Positions 1-9,044 of a DNA stretch of 42,249 nucleotides are shown here, piece after piece. The translations under genes and the position numbers were made by a program. Every line of letters starts with the position of its first letter. The first letter of the stretch is position 1. The notes below the pieces were generated by a model that searched no databases, was not told the origin of the DNA, and saw only the letters and a program-made list of their open reading frames with translations. The DNA lies in assembly GCA_002730795.1 (NCBI GenBank), contig PCAX01000029.1, forward strand, positions 1-42,249, written 5' to 3'. The DNA comes from Chloroflexota bacterium (lineage in GTDB: Bacteria; Chloroflexota; Dehalococcoidia; Lucifugimonadales; Lucifugimonadaceae).

Positions 1-2
1 AC

Positions 3-2912
3 TATGGTGGTTCATGTAGTGCGGCAGCACAACAAGGGGTTACTACTACCTGGGGTGGTGGATCAGGTGATTCTCTAGTAGAATGTCAGCTCAGCACCCA
101 CCTTGTTACCCCAATTCAGGGAACCATAACTGGTTCTGATGACTTTGGCGTCGGTGACAAGATATCGATACGATTGAGTGATGAAGCCGATACGAAAGTA
201 AACGTTGGTGCAACAACTGACTTTAAGTTCTATAGTGCAAACACCACCAGTCAACTGGCTGGATTACAGGTTGATAGTATTACCTTTAATGGTGATGGTA
301 CCAACGACGTCATAATAGCCGTTTCAAGAATTGGTGCGGTGACTTTCGATGACGCAGAGACTACTCCAAACAGTCATGCTTACTCAGGACTTGTTGACAT
401 TACGTTCACTTCATCTGCCAGGAACACTGCTATAGCAACGATGCAGAGCGTTGTGGCTGCTACAGCCGTAACGATTCCTCTTGTTGAGACCGATTACAAC
501 ACCGGTCGATTCGAGGGTAATATTCGAGTGCGTCAGCATAATATAACTAATAACGTTGTAGCTGCGACCACTCTCTGGGACCTTGACGGTGGAGTTAACT
601 GTGCCACGCTGCTGGCAAACTGTATAGCGACCCTTACCACATCAGACAGCCAGTCGATGGTGGCTATAAATGGTCCTATTACTCTTAAGTACACAGATGC
701 CCTAGCGGCTTCAGGTTCAACAGATGTGGCTCGATCAGCTACTATGAACATCGATACTACGCTCCCGACTGCTGAGATTACAGCACCTGCGAACAAGGCT
801 GAGATTCAAACTCGAACGCCGTCGTTTGCTGGAACGTTAGCTGATACGGAATCTGGTATTGACGTCAGTACTTTTGAACTGCATGTTGATAAGACTGAAG
901 ATGACACAATACTAACTAATTACAAGGACGTTATAGGCAGTACGGGAACCGTGAAGGCTACCGCAAACAAGTCCAACATTAACGTCACAACTTGGGTAGA
1001 CGGTGTAACCAGTAAATCCTGGACATACAACTATCCAGACGCTCTGCCTACTGACCTAACTGCAGGTGTAACAGTTAATGACACTGTTGACTTCCAGGTT
1101 TTAGTCAGGGACATGGCTGGTAACGTTGGGTATTCTGACTCGGATACAGCGACTACAAACGTTGATGGTGTATTCGCGAAGTTTGCCCCACACTGGGTGA
1201 AGATAGACCAGGTTATACCTACTCTGTCTGCATCTGTTACCGGTTTCGAGTATGACACGGGCAATAAGATAGATAAGAAAAATTCAAAATCACTCAAGGT
1301 TACTTTTGATGGTAACGTTGACGCTGACACTGTAGCGGCGGCTGATTTCTCTGTAACACTGGATACCGGTGGAGCAAAGGTTCCGACGACGTCTGTAGTG
1401 AACAACGCCGATGTGTATCTCCTTCTTGAAGATACAATACCGTCGAATGACACTCCGAAAATAACCATAGTTGGATCTATTTCGGACAAGGCCGGTAACG
1501 TTACCGATTCTGGTAGTGTCACCGCCACCGATGGAGTTCCTCCGGTACTAACCGTAGCAACTAGTGGTGGTTCAGGTCTTGGAGCAGCTGGTGAAGCCAC
1601 TGGTCCAGAAACCTTGACTAACAATAAGATGACTATCACGATCACATCCGATGAATCTTTGAACGGTAACCCGTACGTATGGGTAACTGAACAGGGTTAT
1701 GATGGTGGTGTGAACACTGATGCTAACTTAAACAACTACACTGCAGGTGAGGGTGGTACGGCTGCGCTAGGTGGTGGAGGCGGTTCAGCCATAGCTACAG
1801 CTAAGGGTGGAAACGTTTACTCCATTGAAGTGGACAATACCAACTCTTCAACCACAAATACTGAATCCAGGAAGATGGCTATACGAGTTCTAGCTACTGA
1901 CCTTGCTTCTAACGAAACAACGGCCGGTGGTGACATAGCTACCAGCACTTACACGTACGTGCTGGACTCGAAGGTAGGAGACATTTACGCTTCTCCAACC
2001 ACGACGACAAAGGACATGCCTTACATTCAGTTCGCATACGCTGATTCAGTTCAGACAAGCCTTGAGGATCGTGAGACCACTGCTCTGACCATAACTACTG
2101 CAACAGTAGATGAAGGAGCTGATGGTGTTGGACTCGTGGACATTGCCGCCGATCTCCAAGCGAGTGCGGACGGTATAACATGGTTCTACAAGCCTGCTGA
2201 GGCACTGAGTGTCGGCAAGCATCTCTTCTCCGTAAAGGTAAAGGATGCCGCGGGTAACGAAGACACTGATACTTTGACGGTTACAAAATCTGACAGGACA
2301 GACTTTAAGATGAGACTGTACGCAGGTTGGAACCTCGTATCCGTGCCTACAGATCCTTCGACTCCCGCAGTTGCCTCTGTGTTCAGTAACACAGGTGTGA
2401 AACAGGTTATAGCTTACTCTGCCACGACTCCTAAGCAGCCATGGAGAATCGCTTCTCAGGCTGACGGAGTATGGACGAGTTCAACCACTCCAGCGCTTGA
2501 GAATATCTCAGCGGGAGCAGGTTACTGGGTAGAGTCTTCGGACTTTGAAGATCAGGTGATTACACTTTCCGGCCCAACTGGCGCTGGTGATGTACGACCT
2601 GCCCTGGTTACCATTCCTGCAGCTGCTGGTTGGAACCTAATCGGTGTTGTTGACCAAGACAAGGACCAGAGCCAGAAAGCTGACTTTGGTACAACTCTGA
2701 ACGTACTTACTTTAGGTAGTGCCACAGCACAGAATTGGAAGCTATACGTAACAGGTGTTTCGGCGAGCAAAGCCTACATATACAAGGCTGCTTCTTCGGA
2801 ATTCGACCTACTGGATATCACGGGCGCCTCAAGTCCCGTTACAATCGGTGATGGTGCGTGGATCTACGTGAGCCCACAGGCCGATGGTTCATTGCCTGAC
2901 ATAGTTCCATAA
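3..2912 (+). CDS. Large secreted/surface-layer-like protein with Ig-like domains and a C-terminal GWNL-repeat module (5' end lies outside the window)
   Basis: ORF track starts at a TTG at 174, but the same frame is open back to position 3 (YGGSCSAAAQQGVTTTWGGG...), so the gene enters from the left. Ig/Big-like segments (PTAEITAPANKAEIQTRTPSFAGTLADTESGID) and two C-terminal AGWNL segments. Confidence 0.8.
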   Translation, partial: YGGSCSAAAQQGVTTTWGGGSGDSLVECQLSTHLVTPIQGTITGSDDFGVGDKISIRLSDEADTKVNVGATTDFKFYSANTTSQLAGLQVDSITFNGDGTNDVIIAVSRIGAVTFDDAETTPNSHAYSGLVDITFTSSARNTAIATMQSVVAATAVTIPLVETDYNTGRFEGNIRVRQHNITNNVVAATTLWDLDGGVNCATLLANCIATLTTSDSQSMVAINGPITLKYTDALAASGSTDVARSATMNIDTTLPTAEITAPANKAEIQTRTPSFAGTLADTESGIDVSTFELHVDKTEDDTILTNYKDVIGSTGTVKATANKSNINVTTWVDGVTSKSWTYNYPDALPTDLTAGVTVNDTVDFQVLVRDMAGNVGYSDSDTATTNVDGVFAKFAPHWVKIDQVIPTLSASVTGFEYDTGNKIDKKNSKSLKVTFDGNVDADTVAAADFSVTLDTGGAKVPTTSVVNNADVYLLLEDTIPSNDTPKITIVGSISDKAGNVTDSGSVTATDGVPPVLTVATSGGSGLGAAGEATGPETLTNNKMTITITSDESLNGNPYVWVTEQGYDGGVNTDANLNNYTAGEGGTAALGGGGGSAIATAKGGNVYSIEVDNTNSSTTNTESRKMAIRVLATDLASNETTAGGDIATSTYTYVLDSKVGDIYASPTTTTKDMPYIQFAYADSVQTSLEDRETTALTITTATVDEGADGVGLVDIAADLQASADGITWFYKPAEALSVGKHLFSVKVKDAAGNEDTDTLTVTKSDRTDFKMRLYAGWNLVSVPTDPSTPAVASVFSNTGVKQVIAYSATTPKQPWRIASQADGVWTSSTTPALENISAGAGYWVESSDFEDQVITLSGPTGAGDVRPALVTIPAAAGWNLIGVVDQDKDQSQKADFGTTLNVLTLGSATAQNWKLYVTGVSASKAYIYKAASSEFDLLDITGASSPVTIGDGAWIYVSPQADGSLPDIVP

Positions 2913-2946
2913 AGGATAGCTAAACAGGTAAATTGGAAGATTTACG

Positions 2947-2980
2947 AAAGGGGACACTTCCGCAAGGAAGGGTCCCCTTT
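2947..2980 (+). terminator. Strong hairpin, probable transcription terminator of the surface protein gene
   Basis: AAAGGGGAC-A-CTTCC-GCAA-GGAAG-G-GTCCCCTTT: 9 bp stem, one A/G mismatch, 5 bp stem, GNRA-type GCAA loop, starting 35 nt after the stop codon and followed by CTGCTTT. Confidence 0.85.
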
Positions 2981-3102
2981 CTGCTTTCACGGACAATCAG
3001 TAGTTATTGCGAAACTTGTAGGAAACTTACGGTGCGGTTTGTTTATATATAAGTGATAATCTAGTTATATATAATTTCAAAAACATATTTAAAATCAATA
3101 AT

Positions 3103-4236
3103 GTGATGAAAAAAGCAATCAGTTTTTATATTCTTATAATTTGTGTCGTGTCAGCAATAATAGCTGTATCAACTTCCATTACGGTGCAAGGAGCAGAAGT
3201 TCCTCAAATTACTTCGCTGATATTTTACGGAGGAGTTGAAATATCCAACGGAGACTCTGCCGATGGGTACAAGCTTACGGCGAAAATAGGAGACTATGAA
3301 ACGCAGCCTGTTATTGTTGGTGCTGATGGTCCTAGTGATAGATACTATGGACTTCTTGTTAACCCTCCGCAAGGCACGCACGTAGGTGACACAATTGAAT
3401 TTTGGCTTGAGGGTCAAATAGTTGCGGGCGAAACTGAAGTGTTCCTATATGAGAATCCTGATGGGTCGTATGATACTAATTGGGCACTTCCGCAACAAAG
3501 AGAATTCGACTTGTCTTTTTCGAATAAACCTGTAGCTACAGCCACTCCTACAGCTACTCCAACACTTACGCCTACTCCAACGGCAACCCCCGTTATTTTG
3601 AAACCGTCGTTCTACGAAGGGCGTGCTATAGCCCAATCTCAACCCGTTAATGATGGAATAGAAATTTACGCTAAAGTAGGTGATTATGTTTCCGACCCGG
3701 CAATTGTTCTGGACGGAAACTACTTTCTTACTGTGGACCCCGTAGATGAAAAATATTTTGAACTTAAAGTGGAATTCTACATTGCCAACATAAAAGCAAT
3801 TCAATCGGAGCCTTTTGCGTCCGATATTTACAGATCTGATTTTTTGTTAGTATTTCCCAGTGTCCCAGCATCAACTCCTGTCCCTACTAACACGCCAACA
3901 CCTTCGCCAGTTCCTACTGTAGCCCCAACGGCTACGCTGGTACCTACGAAAGTTCCACCGACATCTACTCCAACTGCTGAGCCTGATAGGACTCCCACTC
4001 CGACGGTAATCCCCACGATGACCGTGACACCAACAACAACCCCTACACCTGTTGTAGATTTGGCGGCAACTATAGTAGCTCAAAATAAAAAAATGGCTGA
4101 CATGGAAGAAACGGGTGGATTTTGTAGTGCCAATAGTGATGGTACAGCGAGTCTCGGTATGATTGGCTTGTTGTTTATCCCGTTGCTGTTAATCGGTCGT
4201 AATAAAATGGGTTATTGGTTGAGGAAGAATTCGTAA
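3103..4236 (+). CDS. Secreted protein with two related beta-rich domains, TPT-rich linkers and a Cys + TM + basic C-terminal tail
   Basis: N-terminal signal-like hydrophobic segment (MMKKAISFYILIICVVSAIIAVS), linkers TATPTATPTLTPTPTATP and VPTNTPTPSPVPTVAPTATLVPTKVPP, C-terminus GGFCSANSDGTASLGMIGLLFIPLLLIGRNK. GTG at 3103 or ATG at 3106. Confidence 0.75.
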   Translation: MMKKAISFYILIICVVSAIIAVSTSITVQGAEVPQITSLIFYGGVEISNGDSADGYKLTAKIGDYETQPVIVGADGPSDRYYGLLVNPPQGTHVGDTIEFWLEGQIVAGETEVFLYENPDGSYDTNWALPQQREFDLSFSNKPVATATPTATPTLTPTPTATPVILKPSFYEGRAIAQSQPVNDGIEIYAKVGDYVSDPAIVLDGNYFLTVDPVDEKYFELKVEFYIANIKAIQSEPFASDIYRSDFLLVFPSVPASTPVPTNTPTPSPVPTVAPTATLVPTKVPPTSTPTAEPDRTPTPTVIPTMTVTPTTTPTPVVDLAATIVAQNKKMADMEETGGFCSANSDGTASLGMIGLLFIPLLLIGRNKMGYWLRKNS

Positions 4237-4284
4237 GATATAGTGGAAGTGAAGGGGATGCGTTAATTGGGCCGTCGGACAGTG

Positions 4285-4899
4285 TTAGTTACTTTTATCC
4301 AGTAAAATTATTTGCCTAGACTCTGGTAGATTACTGCGAGTAAAGGTTATTTTCCCCGTACTGGCATTTTCTTGTGAACCTAATTCTGAAGCTAGGTTCT
4401 CTAAAATGTTCTGGTTATTACCCGATTCCTGATATTTCGATAAAATTATAACTTTTGGTTCTATTTCTCTTATGATAAATAGGATATTGTCACTATCAAT
4501 TAATTGTTCACTAGGTGAAATAATTAATATGTCGACCGTACCAATTTCTTTTATGGTTAAGTCATCAAATGTTGAAGAAGGCCAACCAAAAAAAGCTGTC
4601 TGTAATCCGTCAGTATCTACGTTAAAAAATGTATTAATAGATTTAGTTGACGAATCTAATGTTTTTCCGGCTGTAGGTATACCCTTAACACTAACGCCAC
4701 CTGCTTCATATTCTCCTGGACCCGTCAATATACTGTAATCGTCGGGTTGGATGATTTTTCCAGATTCATTACTGTATAGGCATATAAGATTGTGAGCCTT
4801 CACGTTTTCATCGATGATCTGTTTTGAAGGTTCAGTTAAAAGAGTAGATTTTTTTGATTCTATTATGAACGTTGAATCGCCCAGCCATCTGATATCCAT
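4285..4899 (-). CDS. MBL-fold hydrolase-like protein, apparently without canonical metal-binding residues
   Basis: MDIRWLGDSTFIIE...TGPGEYEAGGVSVKGIPT...VDILIISPS...EPKVIILSKYQ follows UlaG-like/MBL fold landmarks, but the expected HxHxDH is absent. Confidence 0.65.
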   Translation of the reverse strand: MDIRWLGDSTFIIESKKSTLLTEPSKQIIDENVKAHNLICLYSNESGKIIQPDDYSILTGPGEYEAGGVSVKGIPTAGKTLDSSTKSINTFFNVDTDGLQTAFFGWPSSTFDDLTIKEIGTVDILIISPSEQLIDSDNILFIIREIEPKVIILSKYQESGNNQNILENLASELGSQENASTGKITFTRSNLPESRQIILLDKSN

Positions 4900-5270
4900 T
4901 ATTCCCCCTTAAATACCCTAGCCTGCTTGTTTATATGGTTACTATTTTACTTTATCAATTCCCGTAAAAATATGAACTGTTGACTGTGTTAATATGGGGA
5001 CAATTATTGTACTTGTAATAAAAAAAGTGTTTTTGATTTAATCGTAATTGAGAACTAAAGGACGATTTATAAAAATATCTATGATTGTAATAATGTCACC
5101 TTGCAATATTAATATAGATGTTGATCGTGTTATTGAAAATAAATATATTAGAGCAACTAAAGATGTATACGTTATTCAGTACTTTAATATTTAACCCTAA
5201 AATTTAATATAATAATAAGCAGATATTTAAATTTGACAGTATTTTGGATAACTAAACTTAAACGAACTAA

Positions 5271-6383
5271 ATGACTACGGAAAAAAGAGATTACTACGAC
5301 ATATTGGGCCTCGATCGTAATTCGACGCAGGAAGATATAAAAAAAGCTTTTCGTAAGCATGCATTAAAATATCATCCCGACAGGAACAAAGAAAAAGATG
5401 CCCCAGAAAAATTTAAGGAAATTAATGAGGCATATCAGGTATTAAGTGATCCCGAAAAAAGGTCAATATACGACCAATATGGTCACGCGGGAATCAGCAG
5501 TAATTTTGAAGGTTTTGAAGGTTTTGGGGGTTTCGGAGATATTTTTGATGCCTTTTTTGGTGGATCATCTTCTGATAGTAGATCATCAAAAGGTAGAGAC
5601 CTTGAATTTGTTGTTAGTATTTCATTTGAGGAAGCTGCATTTGGAACCGAAAAAGAATTGGATATAAAGCGTAGAGAGAAATGTTCAGTTTGCAAAGGGG
5701 CAAGAGCAGAACCGGGCACCGAAATAACATCCTGCACAAGTTGTTCTGGTACAGGTCAGGTAACACGAGCTCAGAGAACAGTTTTTGGGCAGTTTCAGCA
5801 AATTACTACCTGTTCAACATGCAACGGAATTGGGCGGACTGTTGCATCGCCTTGTAAACACTGTGTAGGGAAAGGAACAGAATCTGTAAATAGACGAATA
5901 AAAATTCCTATACCCGCTGGTATCGACAATGGTTCTAGGATTCGTATGGAGTCGGAAGGCGAACCTGGATCAAATGGAGGATCCATAGGAGATTTGTACC
6001 TCTTGATTAAAGTTCTAAAACACCAATTTTTTGAACGTGAACGCAATGATGTTTTAATTAGTCTGGATGTCAATATTGTTACCGCAGCTTTAGGAGGTAC
6101 AGTGATCGTGCCTACTTTAGATGGCGAATATGATCTTGAAATCCCGCAGGGTTCTCAATCTGGGAGAATGATAAGATTGAAATCTTATGGCGTACCTTAC
6201 TTGGGAAGAAAAGGAAAAAGGGGGGACCAGATTATCACTTTATATATTATGACGCCTACAAAGTTGAATATGGAACAAAAGAAAATCCTTAAAGATTTTG
6301 GTGATGAATTAGGAATTGAGGGAGTCAACGATATTGATAATGACATTATTGACCGTATGAAGGGGGCTTTTAAGGGTCGCTGA
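5271..6383 (+). CDS. dnaJ: Chaperone protein DnaJ
   Basis: J domain with HPD (KYHPDRN), G/F-rich region, zinc repeats ([32 protein letters not shown]), C-terminal substrate-binding domain. Confidence 0.97.
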   Translation: MTTEKRDYYDILGLDRNSTQEDIKKAFRKHALKYHPDRNKEKDAPEKFKEINEAYQVLSDPEKRSIYDQYGHAGISSNFEGFEGFGGFGDIFDAFFGGSSSDSRSSKGRDLEFVVSISFEEAAFGTEKELDIKRREKCSVCKGARAEPGTEITSCTSCSGTGQVTRAQRTVFGQFQQITTCSTCNGIGRTVASPCKHCVGKGTESVNRRIKIPIPAGIDNGSRIRMESEGEPGSNGGSIGDLYLLIKVLKHQFFERERNDVLISLDVNIVTAALGGTVIVPTLDGEYDLEIPQGSQSGRMIRLKSYGVPYLGRKGKRGDQIITLYIMTPTKLNMEQKKILKDFGDELGIEGVNDIDNDIIDRMKGAFKGR

Positions 6384-6400
6384 TTGGCTTTTATTTGCGA

Positions 6401-7294
6401 ATGAAAAATCACTGGATCGAGATTTCTGTCGATACCCCCCGTGAATATGTGGAGCCCGTGTACCATCTTTTTTATAAGTATAGTGGGGGAAAAGTCGCGA
6501 TTTTGGAATCAGGCGGATTTAATCCTGATGAAAAAGATGAAGTACCGGTGGTTAGTCATGTAAAAGTTATGGCTTGGTTGTTGGTAGGAAATTCAACAGA
6601 AAATGAAATCGGTTTAATAGAGATAGGTATTAGATTGATTGGGCACTTGTGTGATATAGGTCATATGAAACAACGAAATGTGTCTAACGAAGATTGGATG
6701 CACCAAGAATTTCCACCAATTAAGATTGGCAACCGACTTCTAATTACCTCTTCTAATATGAATGAGAGAGAATCCGATAGGGTGATAATTCCTCTAACAC
6801 CTGGATTGGCGTTCGGAACTGGCTATCATCCGACTACTCGAATGTGTTTAGAAGCTATTGAAGCCGAAATAAAATCTTTTGATAAGATTTTGGATGTCGG
6901 TTGTGGTTCAGGAATATTATCAATAGCAGCCTTGATGTTGGGAGCATCACATGTTACTTGTTTAGATGTGGATGAAGATTCGGTCAAATCAACACGTAAT
7001 AATATGGAGTATGCGGGGATCTCTGGAAAATTTGAAATTATTAAAGGTACATTACCTAATAAAAACGTACCAATTGGTAAATACAATATTACTGTAGCTA
7101 ATATTTCTGCGAGTGTTGTGATGTCAATGGCTAGGATACTTATTGAGACAATAACTGATAAAGGGGTACTTTTTGTTTCAGGTATACTCGATGAAAAATT
7201 TGAAGATGTTATTGTTTCGTTCGAAAAATATGGGAAAGTAGCCGATTCTAAACGAATTGACGATTGGAATCTACTAACAATAGTTCATTCATGA
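6401..7294 (+). CDS. prmA: Ribosomal protein L11 methyltransferase
   Basis: PrmA-type SAM motif DVGCGSGILSIAALMLGASHVTCLDVDEDSV and GTGYHPTTRMCLEAIE; located between dnaJ and rsmE. ORF track starts at TTG 6395; ATG 6401 preferred. Confidence 0.93.
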   Translation: MKNHWIEISVDTPREYVEPVYHLFYKYSGGKVAILESGGFNPDEKDEVPVVSHVKVMAWLLVGNSTENEIGLIEIGIRLIGHLCDIGHMKQRNVSNEDWMHQEFPPIKIGNRLLITSSNMNERESDRVIIPLTPGLAFGTGYHPTTRMCLEAIEAEIKSFDKILDVGCGSGILSIAALMLGASHVTCLDVDEDSVKSTRNNMEYAGISGKFEIIKGTLPNKNVPIGKYNITVANISASVVMSMARILIETITDKGVLFVSGILDEKFEDVIVSFEKYGKVADSKRIDDWNLLTIVHS

Positions 7295-8016
7295 AAATGC
7301 AAAGATTCTATACCGTTAATCAACTGTGCGAAAAAAAGAAGGTCCACTTTTCCACTGAACAGTCCAGACAAATATCGCGAGTATTAAGGATGGATAAAGG
7401 CCAAGAATTGTTATTGTTTAATGGTGATGGTACTGAATGGATCGCGGAAATTATTGACATTAGTTATACGTCCGTATCGGCAATGGTAAAGAAGTTTAAT
7501 AGGGAACAAATTCGCGGTCCAGATTTTTGTTTAGCAATAGGATTATGCAATATTGAACGTTTTGAAATAGCCATCGAAAAATGTACAGAACTAGGTGCTA
7601 ATAAATTCATACCTATGATTACAGAAAGAGTTCAGGGTTCATCAAAATTATCACTTTCTGAAAGAAGAATTAATCGATGGAGGAAAATAGCTATAGAAGC
7701 TTCCGAACAATCTGGTCGTTTAACCATTCCGGTTATATCAGAACTAAAAAAAGTCATTGATCTTGTTGGGTCGTGTTCAGATTGGGAGCAATTTTTTATG
7801 GATGAGTCCCAGAATTTTAATGGATTGGATGAATTTGGTGGAGATTTCACCTACCCTTTAATCGTTTATATAGGACCTCCCGGTGGATTTACTACACATG
7901 AGCTACAATTTTTTTTAAATAACGGTGTAAAAGAACTTTCGTTGGGTCCCAGAACTCTTAGGACAGAAACAGCCGCAATCTCAGTTTCAACACTATTAAA
8001 TCAGGCTTTTAAGTAA
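7291..8016 (+). CDS. rsmE: 16S rRNA (uracil1498-N3)-methyltransferase
   Basis: RsmE motifs KCTELGANKFIPMITERVQ, IGPPGGFTTHEL, LSLGPRTLRTETAAI. ATG at 7291 overlaps the prmA stop (ATGA). Confidence 0.92.
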   Translation: MKMQRFYTVNQLCEKKKVHFSTEQSRQISRVLRMDKGQELLLFNGDGTEWIAEIIDISYTSVSAMVKKFNREQIRGPDFCLAIGLCNIERFEIAIEKCTELGANKFIPMITERVQGSSKLSLSERRINRWRKIAIEASEQSGRLTIPVISELKKVIDLVGSCSDWEQFFMDESQNFNGLDEFGGDFTYPLIVYIGPPGGFTTHELQFFLNNGVKELSLGPRTLRTETAAISVSTLLNQAFK

Positions 8017-8022
8017 AAGAAT

Positions 8023-9027
8023 TTACAATTCTTCTCGGAGATTTCTGGCCATTAGATCCATTACTAGTTGGTTAGGTGGGAAATCTTCATATAAAACTTT
8101 GTATATGGAACTAATAATTGGCAATTCCAATTTGTTTTTTTGCATTATGCTGTAAGCGGAGGTCGTAGTATTTAAACCTTCGACAGTTCCTGAAATGTCT
8201 TCTAAACAACGTTCTATATTTAGCCCTTTTGCTAAATGATTACCAAAACGGTAATTTCTACTTAATTTTGAATAACAAGTTGTAATTAAATCACCTATCC
8301 CACTCAGCCCATAAAATGTTTCTTCTCGTGCCCCCTGTGACATTCCTAATGTTTTTATTTCGTTCAGCCCTCGGGTAATTAATGATGCTTTGGCATTGTT
8401 ACCTAAATTAGAACCGTCAGCGAATCCTGATGCAATTGCGATTATGTTTTTCAATGCCCCTCCATATTGAACCCCGATTAGATCGGTACTGGTGTAAGGT
8501 CGTAGAGTTGGGGAATTTAGGTATTTTTGGACTGTCTTTGCAGTGGATAAGTCAGTGAAAGCAACAGTTGTAAGAGCTAATTTTCCTTCCAATATTTCGC
8601 CGGATAGGTTGGGTCCTGAAATTGCACCCACCTGTCCTTTATTGATTATGCTATCGGATTCATCCACAATTACATCGGTCATTGTTTTGTTCGTTATATT
8701 TTCGAGCCCCTTGGTTGCCGATAGAATAATAGTACTTGATTTTAGGTATTTTGTTATGTGCTTTGTATTATTTCGTAAAGTTGGCGATGGTACAGCGAAA
8801 ATCACTAAGTCGGTATTGGGGATAATACGTTCATAGTCACTTGAGACTGTTAGAGAGCTGGGAATTTTATTTCCTGCGATATGACGACCAGTTTTACTGG
8901 GCGTGATCAGCCTATTTTCATCCCTGATGTTTCTTGTTAGGATAGTTACGTTTTTACCTTGGGATGAAAGTAATAATCCTAGTGTAGTTCCCCACGAACC
9001 TGAGCCAATGATCGTTGATCTATTCAT
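8023..9027 (-). CDS. gpsA: Glycerol-3-phosphate dehydrogenase [NAD(P)+]
   Basis: Rossmann IGSGSWGTTLGLLLSSQG, AVPSPTLRN, SATKGLE, GPNLSGEI, KNIIAIASGFADG, GLSGIGDLITTCYS. Confidence 0.96.
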   Translation of the reverse strand: MNRSTIIGSGSWGTTLGLLLSSQGKNVTILTRNIRDENRLITPSKTGRHIAGNKIPSSLTVSSDYERIIPNTDLVIFAVPSPTLRNNTKHITKYLKSSTIILSATKGLENITNKTMTDVIVDESDSIINKGQVGAISGPNLSGEILEGKLALTTVAFTDLSTAKTVQKYLNSPTLRPYTSTDLIGVQYGGALKNIIAIASGFADGSNLGNNAKASLITRGLNEIKTLGMSQGAREETFYGLSGIGDLITTCYSKLSRNYRFGNHLAKGLNIERCLEDISGTVEGLNTTTSAYSIMQKNKLELPIISSIYKVLYEDFPPNQLVMDLMARNLREEL

Positions 9028-9044
9028 TTACTTTGTCAATTTGG

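Noticed and set aside
533-2770. Antisense ORFs opposite the surface protein gene (533..796, 1031..1645, 2186..2392, 2552..2770)
   Set aside because: They mirror the sense gene's biased codon usage and have no recognisable domains; best explained as shadow ORFs.
3535-4060. Repetitive ACTCCTAC-like DNA as a possible CRISPR or minisatellite
   Set aside because: It is in-frame coding repeat for Thr/Pro linkers with irregular spacing; no repeat-spacer structure.
3169-4083. Antisense ORFs opposite the TPT-linker gene
   Set aside because: Low-complexity complements of the Thr/Pro repeats, with no support.
5081-5194. 37-codon ORF (MIVIMSPCNINIDVDRVIENKYIRATKDVYVIQYFNI) upstream of dnaJ
   Set aside because: Short, in very AT-rich DNA, no RBS seen and no family recognised; not enough to call.
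4900-5270. CIRCE/HrcA-type operator upstream of dnaJ
   Set aside because: I looked for TTAGCACTC-N9-GAGTGCTAA and did not see it; only AT-rich sequence.
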